Notes: a model not told the origin generated them from the letters alone. A DNA stretch of 64,000 bases from a virus (IMGVR_UViG_3300025168_000053:16262-80261), one strand, 5' to 3'. Shown: positions 44,660-53,575, counted from the first letter of the stretch. Made by a program: numbers and translations.

Positions 44660-44941
44660 CTGTTCTTTAATCATATCTTTAGTGGTTATTGCATACCGAT
44701 GATATGAGATATGCCAACGCTGATAAGCAACCCAACGTGCAATCAAGTTGATTCTGTTTTTAGGATATTTGCTGCCGCAATAAGGGCAATATCGGAATCC
44801 CTCTAAAACCCAATTGAGATCGACTGGATGGCCGCACTTCCAAAGTGCAGATATTTTGGCCGATGGTTTGCGTGGTCTTGCTTCTGGAATCTCAAGGACT
44901 GGGATAGGCGCAGGGGCTAATTTGTCCTGTTCCTGTTCCAT
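44657..44941 (-). CDS. Zinc-ribbon protein (94 aa)
   Basis: Encodes 94 residues from the ATG at 44941; a GTG at 44962 overlapping the upstream gene is the alternative. A Pro/Lys-rich N-terminus precedes a zinc ribbon: C-G-H-P and YCPYCGSKYP (Cys/His and CxxC). A basic helix ends it. Likely nucleic-acid- or protein-binding (inference). Confidence 0.55.
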   Translation of the reverse strand: MEQEQDKLAPAPIPVLEIPEARPRKPSAKISALWKCGHPVDLNWVLEGFRYCPYCGSKYPKNRINLIARWVAYQRWHISYHRYAITTKDMIKEQ

Positions 44942-44945
44942 CCCT

Positions 44946-45569
44946 TCACGCCCAATCTTCACCTAAGAACGAACTATTCTCATCAAAAGTTTCATCTAAC
45001 TGTATAGTCACAGGTATGCCCCTCAAATGTTGATCTTCGGCTTCTTCCTTATTCGACCATTCACAGGCTTCGCATTTATCCTCTTTCGGATTTCCTCTCC
45101 CGTCATTCATTTTAGGATGGCCGCACCATTGGCAATCTGTCACTAAATCACAAGTTCCAAAGAATGCGCCAGGGGTCATGTCGTATGATTCATCATCAGT
45201 TCTCAATTGGAAGTGTTTCTTCCAGTCAATGGCCGACCAAAGGATCGGCGTTGCTTCCCATCCTTGACTCGCAAACGATGAAAAGAAAATCGCACAATCA
45301 ACGTGTTTAGGATTCATCATATCGAAGTTCGCTGATACGTCATCTTTTGAAATCCAGCCCCGAAAGCCGTTTTCATCAATGAATGCAATGGCACGTTCCT
45401 CATCAAGAGCATAGTGTGGCAAGTCCAGATACGGGATGAATGCGATAACATCTCCTTTGCTTGGTCGAGCCTCGTATGAGCCTAAGAATTGGCGGCTTTC
45501 CCTGCATCGCATGAAAGACACCATGATCGGTGAAAGCGGTGCTTTCGGGAACTCAACAAGTGTCGCCAT
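44946..45569 (-). CDS. Hypothetical protein with zinc site
   Basis: Encodes 207 residues. The N-terminal 130 residues are alpha/beta (GDVIAFIPYLDLPHYALDE, HVDCAIFFSSFASQGWEA). Then CDLVTDCQWCG and KCEACEW give cysteine pairs for zinc. No family is assigned. It ends 5 nt before the next ATG. Confidence 0.5.
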   Translation of the reverse strand: MATLVEFPKAPLSPIMVSFMRCRESRQFLGSYEARPSKGDVIAFIPYLDLPHYALDEERAIAFIDENGFRGWISKDDVSANFDMMNPKHVDCAIFFSSFASQGWEATPILWSAIDWKKHFQLRTDDESYDMTPGAFFGTCDLVTDCQWCGHPKMNDGRGNPKEDKCEACEWSNKEEAEDQHLRGIPVTIQLDETFDENSSFLGEDWA

Positions 45570-45570
45570 T

Positions 45571-45864
45571 TCAATTCCTCATGGATGGTAGCATCTTCAC
45601 TACACTTTTCGCTGGACCTGTTAGAATCAATAAGTCTTGCCCTTCATCATCAAAAGAAATCTCCCATCGAGATGTGTTGGTGAACTCCTTCTCGCCCTGT
45701 TCGTTTTCAAACCATCTTCTGGCGGGAATCATCCTCATCCATGAAGGCGGTTGCCCATAGACTGAATGAACCATGACCCACACTTTGTTTGCTGCGGATC
45801 GGGATTTAGGTTTCTTTTCATACGTGGTCATCTTTGGGCCACTGTTTTGCTTTGGTCGGTTCAT
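45571..45864 (-). CDS. Hypothetical basic protein
   Basis: Encodes 97 residues. A lysine/arginine-rich N-terminus (EKKPKSRSAANKV) precedes a beta-rich part (RWEISFDDEGQDLLILTGP). Its start overlaps the upstream stop by ATGA. Nothing diagnostic is seen. Confidence 0.5.
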   Translation of the reverse strand: MNRPKQNSGPKMTTYEKKPKSRSAANKVWVMVHSVYGQPPSWMRMIPARRWFENEQGEKEFTNTSRWEISFDDEGQDLLILTGPAKSVVKMLPSMRN

Positions 45865-46031
45865 TCAACCGCCTCCAAAACACCTGTTCGCATCCATTCA
45901 TCCTGTATCACACCACGAAGGGCTTCAATGACACCATCACGGTTCACGACAGGCACACCATCTAAGGTTTCATCACATTCGGCCAATGAGCCGATGAGCC
46001 TTGTCAATTCACTAACCATCTCGTCGCTCAT
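45861..46031 (-). CDS. Small acidic helical protein
   Basis: Encodes 56 residues from the ATG at 46031, which lies 1 nt past the upstream stop (MSDEMVSELTRLIGSLAECD). The open frame extends upstream inside the previous gene, but the adjacent ATG makes the short form more likely. Unknown function. Confidence 0.5.
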   Translation of the reverse strand: MSDEMVSELTRLIGSLAECDETLDGVPVVNRDGVIEALRGVIQDEWMRTGVLEAVE

Positions 46032-46032
46032 T

Positions 46033-47919
46033 TCAAAACCCCATTGCGTTTGAAAAATTGAAACCATCAATGTCTTTGGTTGCTTCATCGTTTTCACGTT
46101 GTAGTTCGACTTCCTCATCATGCGCTGCTTGAAGTCCATAGTGGCCTTCTGGCATCACTGGATTGCCTGTGTATTCCGCCCAATGCTGTTCGGATGCAAA
46201 CCAACGCTCGCCAATGGCGGTCATGGCAATGAACTTTCCAGGCTCGGCTGATACAACACAACGCCCATTCTTTCCTTCAATGGCTGCAATGGGGGTGTCG
46301 ATCATTGGAACTGGCGTGAAATCACGTTCTTCGAGGCGAGCATACGTTTCAATCATCGCCTCAGCATTCATGGCCTTAATCATAGCATAGTCGGCTTCAA
46401 TTTCAGCATCGGTTTGCTCAGGTGCATATTCTGGTTCATCATCAATCAATGCCTCAAGAGGTATTGGATTGTCTGTGATGGCTGGAACGTTCTCAATGGG
46501 CTTTGCCTCATAGATTGCACGTTGAGCCGAGCGTTCATTTGTTTGTTCAAACCATTCATCATCCTCAGCCATACGGACAGCATGACATTCTTCACAAATC
46601 CAATCGGGGGCATCATCAACGGCTTGTTCCTTTGAGATTGGAGTTCCGCAATCAGGGCAAGCGTGGAGGGATGGATCGGTGTCGTCAGCCTCTTTGAGAA
46701 CTGGCGCATCGTCATCAACGGTTGGCCCACCAAAGGGCAAATCCCAAGCCTCACTAACCCTGAAAGAGATTGGTCGGCCACGTGCATAACGACCCGTTGG
46801 GGAACGCTCACAAGTGATGAGAAGGCGGAGGTTGTCGTTCAAGTTGAATCCGAGTTCGGTCCAGCCGCCACCGTGAACATTGTGTTCAATGTGATCCTCA
46901 GCCGTAATACTTGCCTCGAATTGGTCCAACACTCGCTTGATGGTTTGCACATGGCAACCTGCGAGTTCGGCAACATCCTCAATCGTGCGATTTGTTTCAA
47001 GCGGTCCGTCGTTGGAAAGCCAAAGAGAGAACATTTGCCACTTGATCCATTCAGTGGGTTGCTTCTTGAAATTGTGTGGGTTTTCCACGATCTCATCATC
47101 CACAGGTGGCGTTGGGTCAGCAACAACAACCACCACTTCTTCAACGTCATCGGTTTGCGGGGAAGCAACCTCTATCGAAGCGGGTTCAGGCTCAGTAAGG
47201 GAATGTGATACCCCGCCAACCTCCTGTTCCTCTTTGGGTGTGGAATCGTTAGCCAACAGTGCATCGGCTCTTGCAGCGAGTAAATCAGCAGGTGATGAAA
47301 TCGGCTCAATTGCGATAACTTCAACCTCATCTGGCTTCTCTTCGAGTTCTTGAACATCAATGGTGAAATGCAATTTTACGCTGCCAGCCGACTTGCTGAG
47401 GAATGTGCGCTTGAAGGATTCCATCATCTCGCCAACAGCAATTGGGTGGCGGAGGTCTGGAAGTAAGGATTGGTCGATCTTGACCCTGCCTTCATCATTG
47501 ACTTGCATGGCATTGTTGATTGCTGCATTGATGCCCTCAGCCCATTTGTAAGCAATGGTTGGGTCGCCTTCGCACATATCAATGAGAACGTCAATATACA
47601 TGCCAATCAACCATTCTCTCGGAATGATTGCAGGTGTGGCTTTGTCGCTCATACCCACTGGAATTGAAACCATCGCTTTGCTTTCATCGGTTGGTTCAAC
47701 CGTGAACAATTGGTTGCCAACACGGATTTGAATATCGGAACGTTGAACTTCGGCAATGGGCTTGCTGCCTCGGTCTTTGCGTTCCTCTTTGTTTAGATGA
47801 ATACCATTGGTCGTCTGGTATTGTTTGGTGAACACGTCACCAAGCAATTTCAATACTGGACCAATATCGGGGGTCAATTCAATGTTTTCGGCAACTTCGG
47901 TAATGTCTTTACGGCTCAT
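46033..47919 (-). CDS. Large multidomain DNA-binding-like protein with HTH and zinc ribbon
   Basis: Encodes 628 residues from the ATG at 47919 (a GTG 9 nt upstream is closer to AGGAG). An N-terminal domain (about 1-190), an acidic disordered linker (about 200-290), a helix-turn-helix (about 312-340: RTIEDVAELAGCHVQTIKRV), and a zinc ribbon (CPDCGTPISKE ... WICEECHA, about 425-455) can be seen, followed by a further acidic region. It lies just downstream of a candidate promoter. Likely a replication or transcription factor; no family assigned. Confidence 0.5.
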   Translation of the reverse strand: MSRKDITEVAENIELTPDIGPVLKLLGDVFTKQYQTTNGIHLNKEERKDRGSKPIAEVQRSDIQIRVGNQLFTVEPTDESKAMVSIPVGMSDKATPAIIPREWLIGMYIDVLIDMCEGDPTIAYKWAEGINAAINNAMQVNDEGRVKIDQSLLPDLRHPIAVGEMMESFKRTFLSKSAGSVKLHFTIDVQELEEKPDEVEVIAIEPISSPADLLAARADALLANDSTPKEEQEVGGVSHSLTEPEPASIEVASPQTDDVEEVVVVVADPTPPVDDEIVENPHNFKKQPTEWIKWQMFSLWLSNDGPLETNRTIEDVAELAGCHVQTIKRVLDQFEASITAEDHIEHNVHGGGWTELGFNLNDNLRLLITCERSPTGRYARGRPISFRVSEAWDLPFGGPTVDDDAPVLKEADDTDPSLHACPDCGTPISKEQAVDDAPDWICEECHAVRMAEDDEWFEQTNERSAQRAIYEAKPIENVPAITDNPIPLEALIDDEPEYAPEQTDAEIEADYAMIKAMNAEAMIETYARLEERDFTPVPMIDTPIAAIEGKNGRCVVSAEPGKFIAMTAIGERWFASEQHWAEYTGNPVMPEGHYGLQAAHDEEVELQRENDEATKDIDGFNFSNAMGF

Positions 47920-47963
47920 ATTTCTCACTTACTCCTGTGTGGGGCAACCAATCCACATAGAGC

Positions 47964-47973
47964 AGGGTATATC
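47964..47973 (-). promoter_or_regulatory. Candidate promoter GATATACCCT
   Basis: Minus-strand GATATACCCT in a 59 nt gap, 45 nt before the ATG at 47919. It matches the elements at 31933 and 53633 in sequence and spacing. Confidence 0.45.
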
Positions 47974-47978
47974 AACAT

Positions 47979-48317
47979 TTAGGACTCGGCAAGTAATTTC
48001 CACGAATTAGTTCCTTGATCTTCAAGTTCAGGATATTGTCGTAAAAGTGTTGCATTCAATCCCCACATAGAGATTCGATACCGATCTCCTTTGATGCCAA
48101 CCATTTGAGGTGCTTCTTCCGAAGTATGGCCCACCAATTTCACAAAGACTTGCTCTTTACCCAGAACGTTGTTGAGACTGTTTGTGGTGACTCCATGACG
48201 CATACTGTAAGGGCTTGAACGGTCATTAAGATAGTCGAAAATATCCGCCGTAGTAAGGTTCCCCAAGTCTTTCATCATTTGAATTATCTTAACTCTCGCT
48301 CGACTTGTTCTCGCCAT
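47979..48317 (-). CDS. Winged-helix-like DNA-binding protein
   Basis: Encodes 112 residues. RVKIIQMMKDLGNLTTADIF and a following GVTTNSLNNVL helix resemble a winged helix with a two-strand wing (DRYRISMWGLN). Size and layout fit a small viral transcription regulator. It lies between the thermosome gene and the 628-residue protein, with the TGAGGGTTTAAG element 25 nt upstream. Confidence 0.5.
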   Translation of the reverse strand: MARTSRARVKIIQMMKDLGNLTTADIFDYLNDRSSPYSMRHGVTTNSLNNVLGKEQVFVKLVGHTSEEAPQMVGIKGDRYRISMWGLNATLLRQYPELEDQGTNSWKLLAES

Positions 48318-48341
48318 AACTTGAAGGAAGGACCATTCGGA

Positions 48342-48353
48342 CTTAAACCCTCA
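48342..48353 (-). promoter_or_regulatory. Candidate promoter TGAGGGTTTAAG overlapping thermosome stop
   Basis: The TGA of this 12-mer is the stop codon of the chaperonin gene. It differs at one base from the exact copies elsewhere and lies about 25 nt before the ATG of the winged-helix gene, in a 33 nt gap. Confidence 0.35.
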
Positions 48354-49970
48354 CATTGGAGGCATTGGTGGCCCACCAGGAGATGGATTCATTCTAATGA
48401 CATCATCAATTCGGAGAATCATAATTGCTGCTTCTGTTGCTGAGGTCAATGCTTGAACGTGTAGTGCCAACGGTTCAACAATTCCTTGTTTCATAGCATT
48501 ATGAGGGTGTTCTTTTGTTTGAGGATCAACGTCAATGAAATACGAATAATCGCCATCAGCATTATTTTTGCACAAAGCGAGTAATTCATCAACAGGATCG
48601 AGTCCAGCATTCTCAGCAATCGCTGAGGGTATTTGTAGCAAAGCATCAGCAAAAGCATCAACGGCCATTTGAACACGGCCTTCTGGTCGGCAATGCTTCT
48701 TTAGAGCGTTATACAGGTATGCTTGAGTAGCACCGCCGCCCAAAAGGAATCCTTCATTCTTCTTCATCAGCCACGCCACGCCGACACAATCTTCGAGCGC
48801 ACGTTCCACTTCTTCGGCAACGTGCTTTGTTGCGCCACAGGCAACGATTGTTTGAATTGGCGAGCCTTTTGTTGTCAATAATATCAAATCGTGATCGAAC
48901 TTACCAGATACAAGGAAGTTGCATTGTGCCAAATCGAAGTCGTCTATTGGATTTGTAAGGCTGGAAACGATATTCCCCCGACCAATCCGACTGGCCGAAT
49001 CAAGGTCGGACTTCTTAACAGAATGAACGGCTGAAATGTTATGCTTTTTGAGGTAATGCAAAGCGAGGTCGTCAATTTTCTTTTGGGTCAAAACAACATT
49101 TGCGCCAGATTGGTGAATCAATTCCACCATGTCACGTATTGCGTCTTCTTCTTGTCGAAGGAACTCTTCAACCTGTGCTGGATTGGTAATTTGAACCTGA
49201 GCATCTATGTTGGTTTTCTTTGGCTCAATAGCGCAATCCAAAAGGAGAATCTTTGCGTTTTCCACTTGACGTTCCATTGTTCCGCTTGCTAAATCTCTCT
49301 CGATCACGATACCAGGCAATCGGTATGTATCTTCTTCATTTGTTCCGCTTGCTGAGGTATAATGAATGTCTTCAATGGAGTTGGCGTTCAAAGTGGCTTC
49401 CTCGGCCATCGTTGCCAATTTATTTTGGATTCCTTCGGCTGATTTGCCAGTTATGGAACTGAATGCTGCGAGATAGGCTATGCTCTTTAGCGAATCCTCG
49501 TATTCGTATGCCATCTCCGAATTGATTTTTGAAAGACCTTCTAATTCAGTTATGCAAAAGTCTCTTGCAGTTCGGAATCCTTTGCAGATCGTGGTTGGAT
49601 GAATGCTCTTATCCAACAAACGTTCCGCTTCTTCGAGAAGTGCGCCAGAAAGAACCACCGCACTTGTTGTTCCATCGTAGCATTGCGCTTCTTGAGTCTT
49701 AGCCACTTCAACAATCATCTTGGCTGAGGGATGCTCAATGCCAATCTCTCGAAGTATTGATACTCCATCGTTGGTAATGAGGACATTCCCAGTAGGATCA
49801 ATGAGCATCTTATCCATGCCCAATGGTCCAAGAGTTGTTTTGATAGCAGCACCAACCGCTTTGGCGGCTTGAATGTTGCTTCTTTGGGCTGCTGAACCGT
49901 TTGTTTGTTCAGTTCCCTTTTGCATGATATACACAGGCTGTTGGCCGTTGTTCGCAGGTTGCATGGTCAT
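48351..49970 (-). CDS. Thermosome (group II chaperonin) subunit
   Basis: Encodes 539 residues, near normal length for archaeal thermosomes. Signatures: [46 protein letters not shown] (the usual first Gly of GDGTT is Tyr; the catalytic Asp remains), later [14 protein letters not shown] and a short GGPPMPPM tail. Group II chaperonins are ATP-driven folding cages of archaea and eukaryotes; a viral copy points to an archaeal host and may fold virion proteins such as the very large tail proteins. The ATG overlaps the upstream stop (ATGA). Confidence 0.9.
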   Translation of the reverse strand: MTMQPANNGQQPVYIMQKGTEQTNGSAAQRSNIQAAKAVGAAIKTTLGPLGMDKMLIDPTGNVLITNDGVSILREIGIEHPSAKMIVEVAKTQEAQCYDGTTSAVVLSGALLEEAERLLDKSIHPTTICKGFRTARDFCITELEGLSKINSEMAYEYEDSLKSIAYLAAFSSITGKSAEGIQNKLATMAEEATLNANSIEDIHYTSASGTNEEDTYRLPGIVIERDLASGTMERQVENAKILLLDCAIEPKKTNIDAQVQITNPAQVEEFLRQEEDAIRDMVELIHQSGANVVLTQKKIDDLALHYLKKHNISAVHSVKKSDLDSASRIGRGNIVSSLTNPIDDFDLAQCNFLVSGKFDHDLILLTTKGSPIQTIVACGATKHVAEEVERALEDCVGVAWLMKKNEGFLLGGGATQAYLYNALKKHCRPEGRVQMAVDAFADALLQIPSAIAENAGLDPVDELLALCKNNADGDYSYFIDVDPQTKEHPHNAMKQGIVEPLALHVQALTSATEAAIMILRIDDVIRMNPSPGGPPMPPM

Positions 49971-50377
49971 GGCGTATTGGTGTCCTTCTTATCAAGGCTC
50001 ACACACCATTCGGCATTAGGTTCACCCTCGTAGCCATCACGCCATTGAGGTTCAAGATAAGACCTGCGGCAATATCCACAGACTTCTATTCCAGATTGAT
50101 ACTTGGAGTCCAACAGGGCATACGTCTTGTTAATGTCCCACTTTACTCTTGATGTGATTTTGCCCCATTCTTCACTTGTCAATGGATCGGCAGGGCTTCC
50201 ATCAGCCATGACTCGGCCACCGCCAACGATGCCGCCTCCAACGAGTGCTTTTGCTTTGAAAGGTTTCTTCCCTGCATGACTCCTATGAGGTGTGCATTGA
50301 GAACAGTTTCCATCCTTTCGAGAGGGCATCATTTCAAGCAGGGGTGAATCTGGACCCATTGAATGAAATGTAGTCAT
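49967..50377 (-). CDS. Hypothetical protein with zinc-binding cysteines
   Basis: Encodes 136 residues from the ATG at 50377 (GGAGG 8 nt upstream and 1 nt after the previous stop). CSQC near the N-terminus and CGYC near the C-terminus suggest zinc binding; a Gly-rich middle (ALVGGGIVGGGRVM) follows a basic segment. No family recognised. Confidence 0.5.
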   Translation of the reverse strand: MTTFHSMGPDSPLLEMMPSRKDGNCSQCTPHRSHAGKKPFKAKALVGGGIVGGGRVMADGSPADPLTSEEWGKITSRVKWDINKTYALLDSKYQSGIEVCGYCRRSYLEPQWRDGYEGEPNAEWCVSLDKKDTNTP

Positions 50378-50378
50378 C

Positions 50379-50801
50379 TCAAGCCTCCATTTTCCATTCG
50401 TCGCCATCTTCGTCTTTTCCCGCCTTCGATGCCCTTATGACACCTGCTTTGACAATTTCTTCCATAGCATACGACCACCGCCAAGCCACAGGCTCAGGGG
50501 CGATAATGTAGCAATTAGGATCGGGAGGTATAGGTTGTTGAATCCATTCTTCAATCATATCCTCTCCCTCCATATCGCTTCGATAATGAGCGACAACATC
50601 AGCACCGCCAGTGAACTTCTTTTTCAGCCTTACAAGACCTTCAAAACCAGGTTTGATGACTTTGATGACTGAGCCATTGTATGCTGTTCCAGAATCGTAT
50701 TGATACATCGGAACAAGGTCGCCTTCGTAGTAAATTGTTTCGTCAAGCGTATTGTAAAAACCATGTTCGATCTTGAGGCTATTTTTTGCATCGTCGTTCA
50801 T
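50379..50801 (-). CDS. Hypothetical protein
   Basis: Encodes 140 residues from the ATG at 50801, which overlaps the upstream stop by ATGA. Beta-rich centre (GSVIKVIKPGFEGLVRLKK) and a helical, acidic C-terminus. Unknown function. Confidence 0.5.
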   Translation of the reverse strand: MNDDAKNSLKIEHGFYNTLDETIYYEGDLVPMYQYDSGTAYNGSVIKVIKPGFEGLVRLKKKFTGGADVVAHYRSDMEGEDMIEEWIQQPIPPDPNCYIIAPEPVAWRWSYAMEEIVKAGVIRASKAGKDEDGDEWKMEA

Positions 50802-50992
50802 GATAAATCCTCCTTTGGGAGTATATGCTTTCCACAGTCTATGCACAAGAGATAACCTGTTGCTTTCAGTTCGTATGTGCGTTTGTGTTCGCATTGATCC
50901 TGTGAGTGTTCTCTCTCATCATAGTATGCAGGGCATACGCCACGATGATCTCCACCGCATTTGCCACAATTTGAGCCGCCGTTTCTTCCCAT
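50798..50992 (-). CDS. Small zinc-ribbon protein (64 aa)
   Basis: Encodes 64 residues from the ATG at 50992 (a GTG at 51001 is possible). CGKCGGDHRGVC and LLCIDCGKH give two cysteine knuckles with a linking helix. Another of the recurrent short ribbon proteins in this operon. Confidence 0.55.
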   Translation of the reverse strand: MGRNGGSNCGKCGGDHRGVCPAYYDEREHSQDQCEHKRTYELKATGYLLCIDCGKHILPKEDLS

Positions 50993-50993
50993 A

Positions 50994-51500
50994 TCATTCA
51001 CCTTGTCCTTTGGTATTCAACGCCTCAGCCCATGCAGCATAACAATGTTCGCACATTCCTTTCATCCAATCTGGATGGTCGGCAGGGAGATTCTCACAGT
51101 CCAAGCAACCGTTGTCCTGTTCTTCATCTCGCACTTCGAGTTCGACAACAGCGTTGCCTAAAACAAAGTCGTGCGGCTGAAATAATTGCGTGATTGGATT
51201 GAGATGTTCTTTCACGTATGCTGCACGTTCCTCATCGTTTTCGAGCGCATAGAATGGTAATTTGGATTCCCCACCCATGATGATATTTCGCACTTTACCA
51301 GACATACTGATTTCATTTCCAAAGAGATCGGTATCAACAAAACCAATGCTGATGTCGCCTTGAACATAGAATTGAGGCGCATATTCAAAAAGACCTCCAA
51401 CCGCTTCTTGTAGCGTTGCGAGGCCTGGTTCTTCATCAGCCTCCACAGGGAGGACTGAGGACTCGCCATCAGGCTGAATCAATATCCACTTGCGAGTCAT
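50994..51500 (-). CDS. DUF3846-like protein with C-terminal zinc site
   Basis: Encodes 168 residues. SSVLPVEADEEPGLATLQEA, VGGLFEYAPQFY and DLFGNEISMSGK follow the pattern of DUF3846, a small domain common in phages, of unknown function. The C-terminal part has CLDCENLPADHPDW and CEHCYAAW, a zinc-type pair. Its start is in an ATGA overlap. Confidence 0.55.
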   Translation of the reverse strand: MTRKWILIQPDGESSVLPVEADEEPGLATLQEAVGGLFEYAPQFYVQGDISIGFVDTDLFGNEISMSGKVRNIIMGGESKLPFYALENDEERAAYVKEHLNPITQLFQPHDFVLGNAVVELEVRDEEQDNGCLDCENLPADHPDWMKGMCEHCYAAWAEALNTKGQGE

Positions 51501-51937
51501 TGAGCCACCTCCACGTTCTGTGTGATGCGGCAATCAGGATAACTGGAACAGCCCAGAAACACACCGTTGCGACCTTTCTTTGGCAACATGATTCCAGACC
51601 CGCACGTGCAGTTCTTTGGCATTGGAATGTCCTTGTAAATTGAGTCCACACGGCTCAAGAGATTCTTGCGCCAGTTCTGGGTTCGATGAACACGTGTGGT
51701 GGAATGGAAGCCCTGCCCTTGCTCATTGACGCACAGGACACGGATAGCATCGCCACCCGCCTTACGGCCCGATCCATGAGCGATGGTGGAATAGACCCTA
51801 ATTCGGAATCCATCGCCATACGGTGCTTCATAGACCGTTTCAACGCAAGGATGGCCTGGGTCAGCCTCAGCAAAGCCCAGTTCAAGCATGAATGATCCCA
51901 TCTGTTCAGCCGTGATGTCTTGATATTCAGCAGCCAT
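51497..51937 (-). CDS. Protein with topoisomerase-type C4 zinc finger
   Basis: Encodes 146 residues from the ATG at 51937, which shares its A with the upstream TGA. The N-terminal 90 residues are alpha/beta. The end, CTCGSGIMLPKKGRNG, then FLGCSSYPDCR, is the C4 zinc finger of type IA topoisomerase C-termini, which binds single-stranded DNA. No topoisomerase core is present, so it is a stand-alone DNA-binding protein. Confidence 0.65.
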   Translation of the reverse strand: MAAEYQDITAEQMGSFMLELGFAEADPGHPCVETVYEAPYGDGFRIRVYSTIAHGSGRKAGGDAIRVLCVNEQGQGFHSTTRVHRTQNWRKNLLSRVDSIYKDIPMPKNCTCGSGIMLPKKGRNGVFLGCSSYPDCRITQNVEVAQ

Positions 51938-52101
51938 CAAGCATCACCTCTTGTCGCCCCGCCCAATGCGGTGTGCAACGTCATGAGTTCTTGCAGGTCG
52001 CAAGCCTCAATGGAGGCTGAAAGAAGTGCTTCGAGATTGTCAATGACCTGTTGCTGAGTCATGTCCTCAACAGGCGTGGTGAAATCTGGTGTGCGGCTCA
52101 T
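51937..52101 (-). CDS. Small hypothetical protein (54 aa)
   Basis: Encodes 54 residues (MSRTPDFTTPVEDMTQQQVI and a helical rest). It starts within an ATGA overlap and just after GGAGGCGAGCGA, and ends by overlapping the next ATG. Its short size hides it from routine gene finding, but both junctions fit the local pattern. Confidence 0.55.
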   Translation of the reverse strand: MSRTPDFTTPVEDMTQQQVIDNLEALLSASIEACDLQELMTLHTALGGATRGDA

Positions 52102-52605
52102 TCGCTCGCCTCCTGAGATAGAAGTTCCAGTTCATCCTCTAAGGATTGCATGACCGCAGCATGGTTCTCAATGGTATTCATGGCTGCTTTCATTCGAGCA
52201 AGTGCCGTTGAGAAACAATCTTCCTGTTGCTTCATGCGCTTAAGGATTGCATTGTGTTTTACCATAGCCTCGTCAAGTGGGATCGGAACATAAGGCGTGA
52301 AATTGTAATGCTCATTCCATGCTTCTGTTTGCTTTGGTGACAGCATGGTGTTGAATGTTTGACCTGAATAGTAATAGACATACACACCGCCAACGCCATG
52401 ATCGGTTGCGTGTGCTTTCTGTTCATTGTTGTATTGAGGCCAAGAGCGTGTGTGTTCGGATGATTGAAGCCAACCGTCAGCATCAGCGTGTGGGTGGCGA
52501 GGATTGCTCATGACAATGCCTCTTCCATCGAAGAAGTCACCATAGACCGCACCATCGAAGGTTCGCTTCCAGACTGGCTTAGGATTGCTCATTCGCTCGC
52601 CTCCT
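52096..52605. repeat. Duplicated 19-nt gene junction (stop/RBS/start)
   Basis: On the minus strand AGGAGGCGAGCGAATGAGC occurs twice, at 52096-52114 and 52587-52605. In both places it encodes the last residues (EASE) of one gene, its ribosome binding site use, and the ATG-AGC start of the next. It suggests that a gene was inserted or duplicated together with its junction. Confidence 0.75.
52098..52592 (-). CDS. Hypothetical protein
   Basis: Encodes 164 residues. The N-terminal 90 residues (FDGAVYGDFFDGRGIVMSNP, GGVYVYYYSGQTFNT) look alpha/beta; the last 60 form a likely coiled coil (MKAAMNTIENHAAVMQSLED). It ends EASE like the gene upstream, at the duplicated junction. Unknown function. Confidence 0.55.
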   Translation of the reverse strand: MSNPKPVWKRTFDGAVYGDFFDGRGIVMSNPRHPHADADGWLQSSEHTRSWPQYNNEQKAHATDHGVGGVYVYYYSGQTFNTMLSPKQTEAWNEHYNFTPYVPIPLDEAMVKHNAILKRMKQQEDCFSTALARMKAAMNTIENHAAVMQSLEDELELLSQEASE

Positions 52606-53575
52606 TGTCAAGATGGGAATGCTTGGCATACTGCTGTTCATTGATGAAGAGTCTTCCTTGCATTTCAACAGCATCGGTGGTAAGTTGGTTCACTTGTTCC
52701 AAGATGTGACGCAATTTTGCCCGATCCAGTTCGATTTCACGCTTCAAATCATTCATTGCACGTTGCTCAGGTGAAACGACTGGCTCAGGATGGTAAATAC
52801 CGTTCTCATCAAATCGTTCTGGTTGCTCATCATGTAGGTTCTCCCAATGAGCATCGTCGGCTTCCTCGGCTGGCTTAGGATGTGAGGGGTCATCAACAGT
52901 GATAATCTCCCAACAATGAGGCATCAAACCAACGCCAGAACTCAAGCCAAACGGCTTAGTGTCATCGAGGTCAATGATGGCTCTAATGTGACGCTGAGGC
53001 CGTTCATCCGACTTGCTCAAAGACCACGCTTTGACAGGGAGTATTGCACCTGCCAATGCCTTGAATGAATCATCACATTGGTTGCGAAGCGTTTGTTCAT
53101 CGTCAGTAAGACGAATCCACGTTTCCTCCAACGGGGTGTTCCATGAGGAATGGTAATGCAAGCGTGTTTCCATCGTGATCGGGTTGAACACCTCGCCTTC
53201 GTATTCCAGAAGGGTGTCATAGAAGAATTGGTCATAGGAATCAACAAAGGCATTCAAGGCCGCTTTGGTGGAGGCTGCTCGAACATTGTCTTTCATGTCG
53301 GCTTCACGTGTGAATGTGTATTCTTTGGTGTATTCGCCAGCACTTTCAGTCTTGGACCATGAAGCATTGAACACCCATGTTTTGGTCGGATAAGCGGGAT
53401 GGGTCTTGTAATCCATGCCACAGTCCTTCATGCGGCCAACGGTGTATTTCCATCCAACAACGTTCTCGCCACCGATATTCGGCTGTAATTGGATAATCAC
53501 GTCACCTCCGCTTCTCCACATTCGGTATTCCCCTGTTGCTGTGCTGCGTGTTGTTTTCATCATATTATCGCTCAT
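52589..53575 (-). CDS. Hypothetical protein with C-terminal coiled coil
   Basis: Encodes 328 residues from the ATG at 53575 (AGGTGA upstream). An N-terminal alpha/beta region, then acidic linkers and a coiled coil near the end (LKREIELDRAKLRHILEQVN), finishing in DKEASE. The first 190 residues contain repeated short strands and aromatic residues without a recognised family. A candidate promoter lies 58 nt upstream. Confidence 0.55.
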   Translation of the reverse strand: MSDNMMKTTRSTATGEYRMWRSGGDVIIQLQPNIGGENVVGWKYTVGRMKDCGMDYKTHPAYPTKTWVFNASWSKTESAGEYTKEYTFTREADMKDNVRAASTKAALNAFVDSYDQFFYDTLLEYEGEVFNPITMETRLHYHSSWNTPLEETWIRLTDDEQTLRNQCDDSFKALAGAILPVKAWSLSKSDERPQRHIRAIIDLDDTKPFGLSSGVGLMPHCWEIITVDDPSHPKPAEEADDAHWENLHDEQPERFDENGIYHPEPVVSPEQRAMNDLKREIELDRAKLRHILEQVNQLTTDAVEMQGRLFINEQQYAKHSHLDKEASE

